From Caulobacter sp. 602-2 (GTDB taxonomy: Bacteria > Pseudomonadota > Alphaproteobacteria > Caulobacterales > Caulobacteraceae), in contig NZ_JAAKGT010000002.1 in NCBI RefSeq assembly GCF_011043625.1, positions 124,001 to 188,000 on the forward strand: a DNA stretch of 64,000 nucleotides, in the 5' to 3' direction. Positions 8,079 to 17,305 of the stretch are shown here, piece by piece. The notes under the pieces were generated by a model. That model saw nothing but the letters and a program-made list of their open reading frames with translations. It was not told the DNA's origin and did no database searches. The position numbers and the translations under genes were made by a program. Numbering within the stretch: position 1 is the first letter of the stretch; the number at the start of each line of letters is the position of its first letter.

Positions 8079-8987
8079 ATGCAGTTCCGACGATCCGACG
8101 TCGCCGACCTGACCTATTTCCTCGAGATCGCCCGCCAGCGCAGCTTTCGCCGCGCTGGCCTGGAACTGGGCGTCAGCGCCTCGGCCCTCAGCCACTCCCT
8201 GCGGGGTCTGGAGGAGCGCCTGGGCGTGCGCCTGCTCAACCGCACCAGCCGAAGCGTCACCCTGACGGCCGCCGGCGAGGCCCTGCGGGCGGCCGTCGCC
8301 GAGCCCTTCGAGGCCATCGGCGCGGGGCTGGACGTGGTCAACCGCTTCCGCGACGCCCCGATGGGCCGCGTGCGCATCAACGTGCCGACCGAAGCGGCCG
8401 CGCACCTGGTCTCGCCCGTGCTGCCGGAGTTCCTGCGGCGCTACCCCGAGGTCGAGATCGAGATCTCGGTCAGCAACCGCATGATCGACGTGATCGAGGG
8501 CGGCTACGACGCCGGCATCCGCTACGGCGGCACCGTGCCCGAGGACATGATCGCCCAGCGCCTGTCGGCCGACATCCGCTGGCTGGTCGTCGCCTCGCCC
8601 GGCTATGTCGAGCAGCACGGCGCGCCCGCCCACCCCGACGACCTGCTCGCCCATCGCTGCATCAGGATCCGCATCGGCGACGACAGCATCTATCGCTGGG
8701 AGTTCGAGAGGGGCGACGAGGCCGTGGCGGTCAACGTCACCGGCGGCGTCACCGTCGACCAGGGCGAGGTCGCCATGGAGGCGGTCCGGCAGGGCGCGGG
8801 CCTGTTCTACGTCGCCGAGCCGATGGTCCGCAGCGACCTCGACGCAGGCCGCCTGGTCACCGTGCTGGACGACTGGGCGCCGCTGGGCCCTGGCCTGTTC
8901 ATCTACTACTCCGGCCGCCGCCAGTTGCCGGCGGCCCTGCGGCTGTTCATCGACCTCGTCCGGGAACTGAAGCCGCTGGGGCTCTAG
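8079..8987 (+). CDS. LysR-family transcriptional regulator (first of three)
   Basis: A 302-residue LysR protein. The N-terminal winged helix reads LTYFLEIARQRSFRRAGLELGVSASALSHSLRGLEERLG, followed by LLNRTSRSVTLTAAGE, and the effector-binding domain contains VRINVPTEAAAHLV and a GYDAGIRYGG loop. The sequence resembles the group that also includes regulators of MFS or oxidoreductase genes, with unknown co-inducers. The start has a GGGAGG ribosome site. T-N11-A dyads flank its operon at 6733-6749 and 8995-9013, so it likely controls both the cupin/reductase genes and the MFS exporter. Confidence 0.92.
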   Translation: MQFRRSDVADLTYFLEIARQRSFRRAGLELGVSASALSHSLRGLEERLGVRLLNRTSRSVTLTAAGEALRAAVAEPFEAIGAGLDVVNRFRDAPMGRVRINVPTEAAAHLVSPVLPEFLRRYPEVEIEISVSNRMIDVIEGGYDAGIRYGGTVPEDMIAQRLSADIRWLVVASPGYVEQHGAPAHPDDLLAHRCIRIRIGDDSIYRWEFERGDEAVAVNVTGGVTVDQGEVAMEAVRQGAGLFYVAEPMVRSDLDAGRLVTVLDDWAPLGPGLFIYYSGRRQLPAALRLFIDLVRELKPLGL

Positions 8988-8994
8988 AGCCGAT

Positions 8995-9013
8995 CGTTGA
9001 GCCGCGCTCAACG
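8995..9013. promoter_or_regulatory. LysR-type T-N11-A dyad, site 2
   Basis: CGTTGAGC-CGC-GCTCAACG is a perfect 8-bp dyad with a 3-bp centre immediately after the LysR gene and about 105 bp before the MFS gene. Its core TGAGC-N3-GCTCA is identical to the dyad at 6733. No T-run follows, which argues against it being a terminator, and the shared core argues for an operator. Confidence 0.5.
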
Positions 9014-9118
9014 CCTCATGCCGTAGAACCCGGCTCATCACCGGCCGTCCGGATCGCTACCTCGAAAGCTCGAAACGCCGCGTGACGCCGTCGTCGCGGA
9101 CAGAGCCACGAGGCCCCC

Positions 9119-10306
9119 TTGTCGATCGAAATCGCCGCGCCGGCCAAGGCCCGCGCGCCCCGCTCCGCCTGGAACGCCGTCGGCGCCCTGACCCTCTGCG
9201 TGTCGACCCTGATCGCCTCGGAGTTCATGCCGGTCAGCCTGCTGACCCCGATCGCCGCCGACCTGCACGTCACCGAAGGCCAGGCCGGCCAGGCCATCGC
9301 GGTATCGGGCCTGTTCGCCGTCGTCACCAGCCTGTGCATCTCGCCCCTGACCCGCCGCATCGACCGCAAGCAGGTGCTGCTGGGCCTGACGGTGGCGATG
9401 ATCGTCTCGGGCCTGATGGTGTCGCTGGCTCCCAACGCCGCGGTGTTCATGGCCGGCCGGGCGCTGATCGGCGTCGTCGTCGGCGGCTTCTGGTCGATGT
9501 CGGCCGCGACGGTGATGCGGCTCGTGCCGCCGCACGAGACGCCGCGCGCGCTGGGCCTGCTGAACGGCGGCAACGCCCTGGCCACGACCATCGCCGCCCC
9601 CCTGGGCAGCTTTCTTGGCCAGTACATCGGCTGGCGGGGCGCCTTCTTCGCCGTCGTGCCGCTGGGCGTGCTGACCCTGGCCTGGCAGCACCTGGCCCTT
9701 CCGGCCCTGCCCTCGGAAGGCGAAGCCCGAACCGGCGGCGTCTTCCGCGTCCTGCGCCGTCCCGGCGTCGCCGTGGGCATGGCCGCCGTCGCCGTGCTGT
9801 TCGCCGGCCAGTTCGCGCTGTTCACCTACATCCGCCCGTTCCTGGAGACGGTGACCCGGGTCGATGTCTCGTCGCTGTCCTTGATCCTGCTGGCGCTCGG
9901 CGCGGCCGGTCTCGTGGGGACGTGGCTCATCGGCCGGCTGCTGCGGCGAGGCCTGCACGCCCTGCTGGTCGGCCCGCCGCTGGTCCTGGCGCTCATCGCC
10001 CTGGCCTTGCCGGCCTTCGGCGCCCTGCCCGCGCCCACCGCTCTGCTGCTGGCCGGCTGGGGGCTGGTGGCCACCGCAGCCCCCGTCGCCTGGTGGACCT
10101 GGCTGGCCAGGACCCTGCCCGACGACGCCGAGGCCGGCGGCGGCCTGCTGGTGGCGGTCGTGCAGTTGGCCATCACCGCCGGCGCCTCGATCGGCGGCCT
10201 GCTGGTCGACGCCAGCGGCTATCGCGCCGCCTTCGCCGCCAGCGCCGCCCTGCTCTGCGGCGCGGCTTTGCTGGCCGCCCAGGGCGCTCGCGCCGCCCGT
10301 CGCTGA
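9119..10306 (+). CDS. MFS transporter, drug/sugar-exporter type
   Basis: A 395-residue inner-membrane protein with about twelve hydrophobic segments. It has the DHA1/AraJ-SotB-like pattern: ALTLCVSTLIASEFMPVSLL in helix 1, then the loop TRRIDRKQVLLG between helices 2 and 3, and GVVVGGFWSMSAATVMRL. Such proteins are proton-driven exporters, often of sugars or drugs. The start is a TTG at 9119 giving SIEIAAPAKARAPRSAW; no better ATG precedes the first helix. It is preceded by the LysR-type dyad at 8995 and followed by an exported hydrolase, which suggests a single detoxification or export unit. Confidence 0.9.
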   Translation: MSIEIAAPAKARAPRSAWNAVGALTLCVSTLIASEFMPVSLLTPIAADLHVTEGQAGQAIAVSGLFAVVTSLCISPLTRRIDRKQVLLGLTVAMIVSGLMVSLAPNAAVFMAGRALIGVVVGGFWSMSAATVMRLVPPHETPRALGLLNGGNALATTIAAPLGSFLGQYIGWRGAFFAVVPLGVLTLAWQHLALPALPSEGEARTGGVFRVLRRPGVAVGMAAVAVLFAGQFALFTYIRPFLETVTRVDVSSLSLILLALGAAGLVGTWLIGRLLRRGLHALLVGPPLVLALIALALPAFGALPAPTALLLAGWGLVATAAPVAWWTWLARTLPDDAEAGGGLLVAVVQLAITAGASIGGLLVDASGYRAAFAASAALLCGAALLAAQGARAARR

Positions 10307-10344
10307 GACGCGCTCTTACCTCCCCGTCCCACGGAGTTTCCCCG

Positions 10345-11433
10345 ATGTCCAAGACCCCCGAACCCGGCCTCGATCGCCGCGACCTGCTGGCCGGCGCGGC
10401 CGCCCTCGGCCTCGCCGCCGTTCCCCTCGCAACCGCAAAGGCCCAAGCCATGCCCGCCGCAAAGCCCGACGACGGCGACAATTTCTACAAGAGCGACCAG
10501 GTCGCCATGCAGGCCGTCACCTTCCCCAACCAGTTCGGAATGAACGTCGCCGGCGCCCTCTTCCTGCCCACGGCCCTCGACCGCGCCGCCCGTCATCCGG
10601 CGATCGTCGTCGGTCACCCGATGGGGGCGGTGAAGGAGCAGAGCGCCAACCTCTATGCGACGAAGATGGCCGAGCGCGGCTTCGTGGCCCTGTCGATCGA
10701 CCTGTCGTTCTGGGGCGCCAGCGAGGGCCGGCCGCGCAACGCCGTCGCGCCCGAGATCTACGCCGAGGACTTCAGCGCCGCCGTCGACTTCCTGCGCGCC
10801 CAGGCCTTCGTCGACCGCGAGCGCATCGGCGCGATCGGGGTGTGCGGCAGCGGCAGCTTCGTGATCAGCGCCGCCAAGATCGATCCGCGCATCAAGGCCG
10901 TGGCCACGGTCAGCATGTACGACATGGGCTCGGCCGCCCGGAACGGCCTGCGTCACGGCCAGTCGCTGCAGCAGCGCAAGGCGCTGATCGCTGCGGCCGC
11001 CCAGCAGCGCGACGTCGAGTACGCGGGCGGCAAGACCGAGTATGTGGGCGGCACCACCCACCAGCTGACGGCGCAGACCGATCCGATCCAGCGCGAGTTC
11101 TTCGACTTCTACCGCACCCCGCGCGGCGAGTTCACGCCCGCCGGCTCGACGCCCCTGCTGACCACCCACCCCACGCTCAGCAGCATGGGCAAGTTCATGA
11201 ACTTCTATCCGTTCAACGACATCGAGACGATCTCGCCGCGCCCGCTGATGTTCGTCACTGGCGACGTCGCCCACTCGCGCGAGTTCAGCGAGGACGCCTA
11301 CAAGCGTGCGGCCGAGCCCAAGGACCTGGTGATCGTGCCCGGCGCCGGCCACGTCGACCTCTACGACCGCATCGGCCTGATCCCCTGGGACAGGCTGCAG
11401 GGCTTCTTCGCCAAGGCCCTGGCCTCCAGCTGA
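10345..11433 (+). CDS. Tat-exported alpha/beta hydrolase with probable cysteine nucleophile
   Basis: A 362-residue enzyme. The N-terminus DRRDLLAGAAALGLAAVPLA is a twin-arginine signal peptide, so it acts outside the cytoplasm. The fold has the HPAIVVGHPMGAVKEQ oxyanion segment, a nucleophile elbow IGVCGSGSF, an acid in MFVTGDVAHS and a base in PGAGHVDLYD. The elbow places a cysteine where most hydrolases have serine, as in dienelactone-hydrolase relatives. It lies 38 bases after the MFS gene on the same strand and probably shares its transcript. The substrate is unknown. Confidence 0.85.
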   Translation: MSKTPEPGLDRRDLLAGAAALGLAAVPLATAKAQAMPAAKPDDGDNFYKSDQVAMQAVTFPNQFGMNVAGALFLPTALDRAARHPAIVVGHPMGAVKEQSANLYATKMAERGFVALSIDLSFWGASEGRPRNAVAPEIYAEDFSAAVDFLRAQAFVDRERIGAIGVCGSGSFVISAAKIDPRIKAVATVSMYDMGSAARNGLRHGQSLQQRKALIAAAAQQRDVEYAGGKTEYVGGTTHQLTAQTDPIQREFFDFYRTPRGEFTPAGSTPLLTTHPTLSSMGKFMNFYPFNDIETISPRPLMFVTGDVAHSREFSEDAYKRAAEPKDLVIVPGAGHVDLYDRIGLIPWDRLQGFFAKALASS

Positions 11434-11492
11434 CCGCCCACGCTCCTGGACCGGATCGACATTCAGGCGGCCTGCCCCGCTTACCGCCGCAC

Positions 11493-11587
11493 GCCCCCGC
11501 GAAGGCGGGGGCCCAAGCCCCCTTTTCGGGGACAGGCTGGGCCGCGGACAGCCCGCAGACCCCGCTTGGGTCCCCGCCTTCGCGGGG
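11493..11587. repeat. GC-rich inverted repeat
   Basis: Arms of about 24 bp, each containing CCCCGCGAAGGCGGGG next to CCCAAGC, face each other at ~11493-11518 and 11564-11587. The arm type is a common intergenic palindrome in Caulobacter-like genomes. It lies between the exported hydrolase gene and the convergent regulator pair and may end transcription from both sides; it lacks a T-run. Confidence 0.7.
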
Positions 11588-11629
11588 AAGAACGGGGTCT
11601 GGGCGACGCCTGTGGGGTCGCCCCAGAAC

Positions 11630-11669
11630 TGTCATCCCGGCCCTGGCGAAGCGGCGCGTCGGGATGACA
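11630..11669. repeat. REP-like hairpin with GTCATCCCG ends
   Basis: TGTCATCCCG at 11630-11639 pairs with CGGGATGACA at 11660-11669 around a short GC-rich centre. The same terminal sequences bound the cores of the repeats at 802-1006 and 51635-51747, so these belong to one palindromic family. Confidence 0.7.
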
Positions 11670-11703
11670 CGCCTTTTGCCGCCCCTGATCGGGCGCGGAT
11701 CAG

Positions 11704-12360
11704 CTAGCCGCCCGCCCGTTCCCGCTCCAGGGCCTCGGCCATCCGCACCAGTTCGGCGAAGGATCCCGCGCGCATCTTCTTCATCAGGCTGCCGCGGTGC
11801 AGCTTGACGGTGATCTCCTGCAGGCCGAGTTCGCCGGCCACCTGCTTGTTGAGCAGGCCGGCGGTGACCAGGGTCATCACCTGCTGCTCGCGCGGCGTCA
11901 GGGCGTCGAAGCGGGCCTTCACCTCGGCGACGTCGCGGGCCAGTTCGCGGCGCTTTCCGTCCTTGGCGAGCGCGGCGGTGACGGCGTCGATCATGTCCTG
12001 GTCGCGGAACGGCTTGGCCAGGAAGTCGACCGCGCCGGCCTTCATCGCCCGCACCGTCATCGGCACGTCGGCGTGGCCGGTCATGACGATCACCGGGGCC
12101 CGCACGCCGCGCGCGGCCAGCGTCTCCTGCAGGTCAAGGCCGCTCATCTTGGGCATGCGCACGTCCACCAGGATGCAGCAGGGCGTGTCGGGCAGGGGCG
12201 CGTCCAGCAGCGCCTGGGCCGAGCCGTAAAGCGCCGTGCGCAGCCCCACCGACCGGAACAGCTTGTCCATCGAGCCGCGGAACATCTCGTTGTCGTCGAC
12301 GACCAGCACGGTCTGCACCGTCTCGTCGATCGCGCTCTCGGCCTTGCCCGGCATCCCCAT
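11704..12360 (-). CDS. FixJ/NarL-type two-component response regulator
   Basis: The 218-residue protein has a receiver domain (about 16-135) with acidic pair DD at 22-23, phosphoacceptor D66 in [12 protein letters not shown], the MTGHADV segment and the conserved lysine in AKPF. The C-terminal domain (about 148-212) is a LuxR/FixJ helix-turn-helix: [43 protein letters not shown]. That is the FixJ subclass, which responds to redox or oxygen kinases in alphaproteobacteria. It follows a stand-alone receiver gene with a 24-base gap, so they form an operon. No histidine kinase is adjacent; the FixL-like kinase at 4798 is a candidate partner only by type. Confidence 0.92.
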   Translation of the reverse strand: MGMPGKAESAIDETVQTVLVVDDNEMFRGSMDKLFRSVGLRTALYGSAQALLDAPLPDTPCCILVDVRMPKMSGLDLQETLAARGVRAPVIVMTGHADVPMTVRAMKAGAVDFLAKPFRDQDMIDAVTAALAKDGKRRELARDVAEVKARFDALTPREQQVMTLVTAGLLNKQVAGELGLQEITVKLHRGSLMKKMRAGSFAELVRMAEALERERAGG

Positions 12361-12384
12361 ATCCCCTTTCCCCAGACCCTCGGG

Positions 12385-12765
12385 TCACGCCTCGTCGAGC
12401 ATCCGCCTCAGGGTCGCCTCGATCCGGTCGGGCGCACAGGGCTTTTCGAGAAAATCCCGCGCCCCGGCCGCCATCGCCTGGTCGCGCATGTCCGGAAAGG
12501 CCGTGACCACCACCACCGGCAGGTCCGGATGGTCGACCTGCAGGCGGCGCAGCAGATCAAGGCCCGAGATCTCGGGCATGTGGATGTCGGTGACCACGCA
12601 GCCCCAGGCCCGCGGACCCGAGGCCAGGAAACTGGCCGCCGAGGCGAAGACGCCGACCTCCAGCCCGAACGAGCGGATCAGTCGCGCGAGGCCGGAACGG
12701 ACGAGGGCGTCGTCGTCGATGACGGCGATGGTGCGCCGACGGGACATGGCGTTTGCTCTAAACAC
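12385..12765 (-). CDS. Single-domain response regulator (receiver only)
   Basis: A 126-residue protein consisting of one receiver domain: acidic residues in AVIDDDALVRSGL, phosphoacceptor D60 in VVTDIHMPEISGLDLL, T in VVTAFPD and the lysine in LEKPC. There is no output domain, so it either works by binding a partner or serves as a phosphate sink. An alternative start six codons in (MSRRRTIAV, at 12747) is equally reasonable. Its receiver is of the FixJ type like that of the downstream regulator, and the pair is probably co-transcribed. Confidence 0.88.
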   Translation of the reverse strand: MFRANAMSRRRTIAVIDDDALVRSGLARLIRSFGLEVGVFASAASFLASGPRAWGCVVTDIHMPEISGLDLLRRLQVDHPDLPVVVVTAFPDMRDQAMAAGARDFLEKPCAPDRIEATLRRMLDEA

Positions 12766-12834
12766 GCCCGTTACATGGACGCTGACGGGACTGGATTAGA
12801 CCACCGGCCCGCGCCCCGACACCCATACGCTGGT

Positions 12835-13260
12835 TTATCCCCCGCCGGCGTCGCGGCGCATGACCACCACCACCTCCACCCCGCCCGGCCGCCTGGCCAG
12901 GGCGTCGCGCAGCATCGCCAGCAGGGTCTCGGGCGAGACGTGCAGGTCGACGATCCGCGCGGTCTCCTCGTAGATCAGGTGGAAGTGCGGCTCGGGCTGG
13001 GTGTCGAACACCGGCTCGGCCGTGGTGGTCGGCAGGCGTCCGACCAGGCCATGGTCGGCGAAGGCCTCGACCTGGCGGGCGATCTCGGCCGGCGACATGG
13101 CCAGGCCTTCCTGCGCCGCCAGCTCGGCGATCTCGTGCGCCGTCAGGTGCGTCTCCTCGGAGTCGCGCAGCAGCGCCAGCAGGCGCGCGGTCGGCCCGCG
13201 AAAAGGCAGGCCCGCGCGACGCAGCTCGTCCTGCAGGACGGCGTCCACGGCATGAGGCAT
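12835..13260 (-). CDS. Fur-superfamily regulator, Irr/PerR-like, lacking the CxxC site
   Basis: The 141-residue product has a Fur-type winged helix (GPTARLLALLRDSEETHLTAHEIAELAAQEGLAMSPAEIARQVEAFADHGLVGRL) and a short dimerisation half containing PHFHLIYEETARIVDLHV. Canonical Fur and PerR have HHxH followed by CxxC at this point; here the cysteines are absent and only an HxH remains, as in Irr-like proteins. Iron, haem or peroxide sensing is possible but the ligand cannot be read from sequence. It is divergent from oxyR with 162 bases between start codons, and the OxyR-type site lies in that interval, so it may be part of the peroxide circuit. Confidence 0.8.
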   Translation of the reverse strand: MPHAVDAVLQDELRRAGLPFRGPTARLLALLRDSEETHLTAHEIAELAAQEGLAMSPAEIARQVEAFADHGLVGRLPTTTAEPVFDTQPEPHFHLIYEETARIVDLHVSPETLLAMLRDALARRPGGVEVVVVMRRDAGGG

Positions 13261-13377
13261 CGAAGGCGTCCTCCCGGGGGCGAGGACGATCGCGATCGTT
13301 GCAGCGTCGCGACCTGTTCCCGCGTCCGTTCCGCGCGAGCTTCGCCCAGGCCACTCTTGAAATGAAGCGCCAAAGAT

Positions 13378-13403
13378 CAATGATATCGATAGGCAGTCCC
13401 TAT
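13378..13403. promoter_or_regulatory. OxyR-type binding site upstream of oxyR
   Basis: CAAT-N7-ATAG-N7-CTAT. The E. coli OxyR consensus is ATAG-N7-CTAT-N7-ATAG-N7-CTAT, so three of the four tetramers are present, two of them perfect and all with exact 7-base spacing. It ends 19 bases before the oxyR start and lies in the shared region with the Fur-like gene. It suggests autoregulation. Confidence 0.65.
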
Positions 13404-13422
13404 CACGATCGGTGAGCGCGGC

Positions 13423-14328
13423 ATGAACCTGCGAGACCTCCGCTACCTGCTGGCCGTGGCCGAGCACGAGCACTTCGGCCGCGCCGCCCGCGCCTGCGGC
13501 GTCAGCCAGCCCACCCTGTCGGTGCAGATCCGCAAGCTGGAGGACGTGCTGGGGGTCGTCCTGTTCGAGCGCGGCGGCAAGACCGCGACGCCGACCGTCG
13601 CCTGCCGCCAGCTGCTCGCCCACGCCCGCGCGGCGGTGACCGCGGCCGAGGGCGTGCTGGCCACCGCCCGCAGCCTGCGCGACCCGCTGGCCGGCCGCTT
13701 TCGCCTGGGGATCATCCCCACCCTCGCCCCCTACCTGCTGCCGCTGATCTTCGGCCCGCTGCGCGAGGCCCTGCCGTCGCTGGACCTGGAGCCGTGGGAG
13801 GACCAGACCGCCGCCCTGCTGGAGCGCCTGCGCGCCCACGAACTGGACGCCGTGCTGCTGGCCACCGACGAGACCGCGCCCGATCTCGTGGGCGTGCCGC
13901 TGTTCGCCGAGCCGTTCCTGGCCGCCCTGCCGCCCGAGCATCCGCTGGCCGCGCGCGAGGCGGTGGCCGAGACCGACCTCGCCCGCGACATCCTCGTGCT
14001 GTCCGACGGCCACTGCCTGCGCGACCAGGCCCTGGAGGCCTGCGGCCAAACCACCGCGCTCGGCGCGGCCCTGCGGGCCTCCAGCCTGCCGACCCTGCTC
14101 AACATGGTCGCCGCCGGCTACGGCACCACCCTGATCCCGGGCCTGGCGGCCGGCGCGGCCCAGGACGCCGGCATCGTGCTGCGCCCCCTGTCCACCTGGA
14201 CCGGCCGCACCATCCGCATCGTCTGGCGCGCCCACTATCCCCAGCGCCCCGCCGCCGAGGCCGTCGGCGAGATCATCGCCCGGCGCCTGCGGGGCTACAC
14301 CGAGAGCACGGCCGCGAGCGCCGCCTAG
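13423..14328 (+). CDS. oxyR: OxyR, hydrogen-peroxide-sensing LysR regulator
   Basis: A 301-residue LysR protein whose DNA-binding domain (LRDLRYLLAVAEHEHFGRAARACGVSQPTLSVQIRKLEDVLG) and effector domain match OxyR. The two redox cysteines are present as C198 and C207 in the segment SDGHCLRDQALEACGQ, with the same spacing as C199 and C208 of E. coli OxyR, whose disulfide forms on reaction with peroxide. It lies 179 bases upstream of katG on the same strand, and both genes carry ATAG/CTAT operator elements. The role as activator of katG is therefore well supported. Confidence 0.95.
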   Translation: MNLRDLRYLLAVAEHEHFGRAARACGVSQPTLSVQIRKLEDVLGVVLFERGGKTATPTVACRQLLAHARAAVTAAEGVLATARSLRDPLAGRFRLGIIPTLAPYLLPLIFGPLREALPSLDLEPWEDQTAALLERLRAHELDAVLLATDETAPDLVGVPLFAEPFLAALPPEHPLAAREAVAETDLARDILVLSDGHCLRDQALEACGQTTALGAALRASSLPTLLNMVAAGYGTTLIPGLAAGAAQDAGIVLRPLSTWTGRTIRIVWRAHYPQRPAAEAVGEIIARRLRGYTESTAASAA

Positions 14329-14398
14329 CCCGGCCCGCGCGAGCAAGGACGGGGACGGACGGAAATCTCGCGTCCTGATCGCCCGGGGTTGGCTGCGT

Positions 14399-14424
14399 CT
14401 ATCGAAGCGATAGGAACAATCAAT
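14399..14424. promoter_or_regulatory. OxyR-type binding site upstream of katG
   Basis: CTAT-N7-ATAG-N7-CAAT, with exact 7-base spacing. It is the reverse arrangement of the site upstream of oxyR and contains the ATAG/CTAT tetramers of the OxyR consensus. It lies about 83 bases before the katG start, a suitable place for activation. Confidence 0.65.
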
Positions 14425-14456
14425 TGTACCAATGGCGGAAAGGGCGCGTTGACTAG

Positions 14457-16682
<2,226 letters not shown>

Positions 16683-16712
16683 CCGACCGGGCGAGGGCCG
16701 AGCGCCCCGCCG

Positions 16713-17222
16713 TCAGCCGCCGGCGCTTCGGCGTCGGCGGCTTTTCTCTTTCTGGGCCTCGGCGTCGTCGTCTTCGCCGACCTTCTCCTCGACGGCGGCC
16801 GAGAACCGCTGATAGGCGCCCAGGCCCACCAGCACCAGCACGGCCGCGACCAGCAGCAGGGTCGGATAGACCAGCTGGGCGACGTCGCCGCGGGCGGTCT
16901 TGAACACCACCACCAGCGCCTCCAGGAACAGGGCGATGACGATGGTCGACAGGAACTTGGTCAGGCTGCGCCTGGCCTCGGCGGCGCTGCGTTTCTCCTC
17001 GCCGCGCCGCACCTCGTCCTCGAACAGGTACTTGGCCACGTCGAACACGGCGATGGCCACGATGATGTAGCCCAGCACGTCGAGCACCGCCTCGGCGCTG
17101 GATTGATCGGGATTGCGCAGGCTGGCCAGCGCCTCGTTGATCCCCAGGGCGATCAGGCTCATGGCCGCCAGCGCCAGCAGCAGGCTGGCGCCGGCGAAGA
17201 TGGCGCGGGTCACATAGTTCAC
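16713..17222 (-). CDS. Small integral membrane protein, function unknown
   Basis: A 169-residue protein starting at GTG 17222 (NYVTRAIFAGASLLLALAAM). It has four hydrophobic segments: two in the first ~60 residues (the second reading LGYIIVAIAVFDVAKYLF), then FLSTIVIALFLEALVVVF and TLLLVAAVLVLVGLGAYQ. The C-terminus is charged, rich in E, D, K and R, and ends in RRRRSAGG. I do not recognise the family. It follows the large gluzincin-like gene by 83 bases on the same strand. Its last codons form one arm of the katG terminator on the other strand. Confidence 0.75.
   Translation of the reverse strand: MNYVTRAIFAGASLLLALAAMSLIALGINEALASLRNPDQSSAEAVLDVLGYIIVAIAVFDVAKYLFEDEVRRGEEKRSAAEARRSLTKFLSTIVIALFLEALVVVFKTARGDVAQLVYPTLLLVAAVLVLVGLGAYQRFSAAVEEKVGEDDDAEAQKEKSRRRRSAGG
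16715..16751 (+). terminator. Rho-independent terminator of katG, inside the convergent gene
   Basis: AGCCGCCGGCGC, a TTCG loop and GCGTCGGCGGCT form a 12-bp stem with one mismatch, followed by TTTTCTCTTT. It is read on the plus strand, 33 bases after the katG stop. It lies within the last dozen codons of the minus-strand membrane-protein gene, starting at its stop codon. Confidence 0.8.
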
Positions 17223-17305
17223 GGCTGGCTCCCGGAAGGCCCGGCCCAAGCGGGGCCGGTCGCGGGGCTTCAACGTCCGCCGAGGCGTCCGGTTCGCCCC
17301 GCCGG

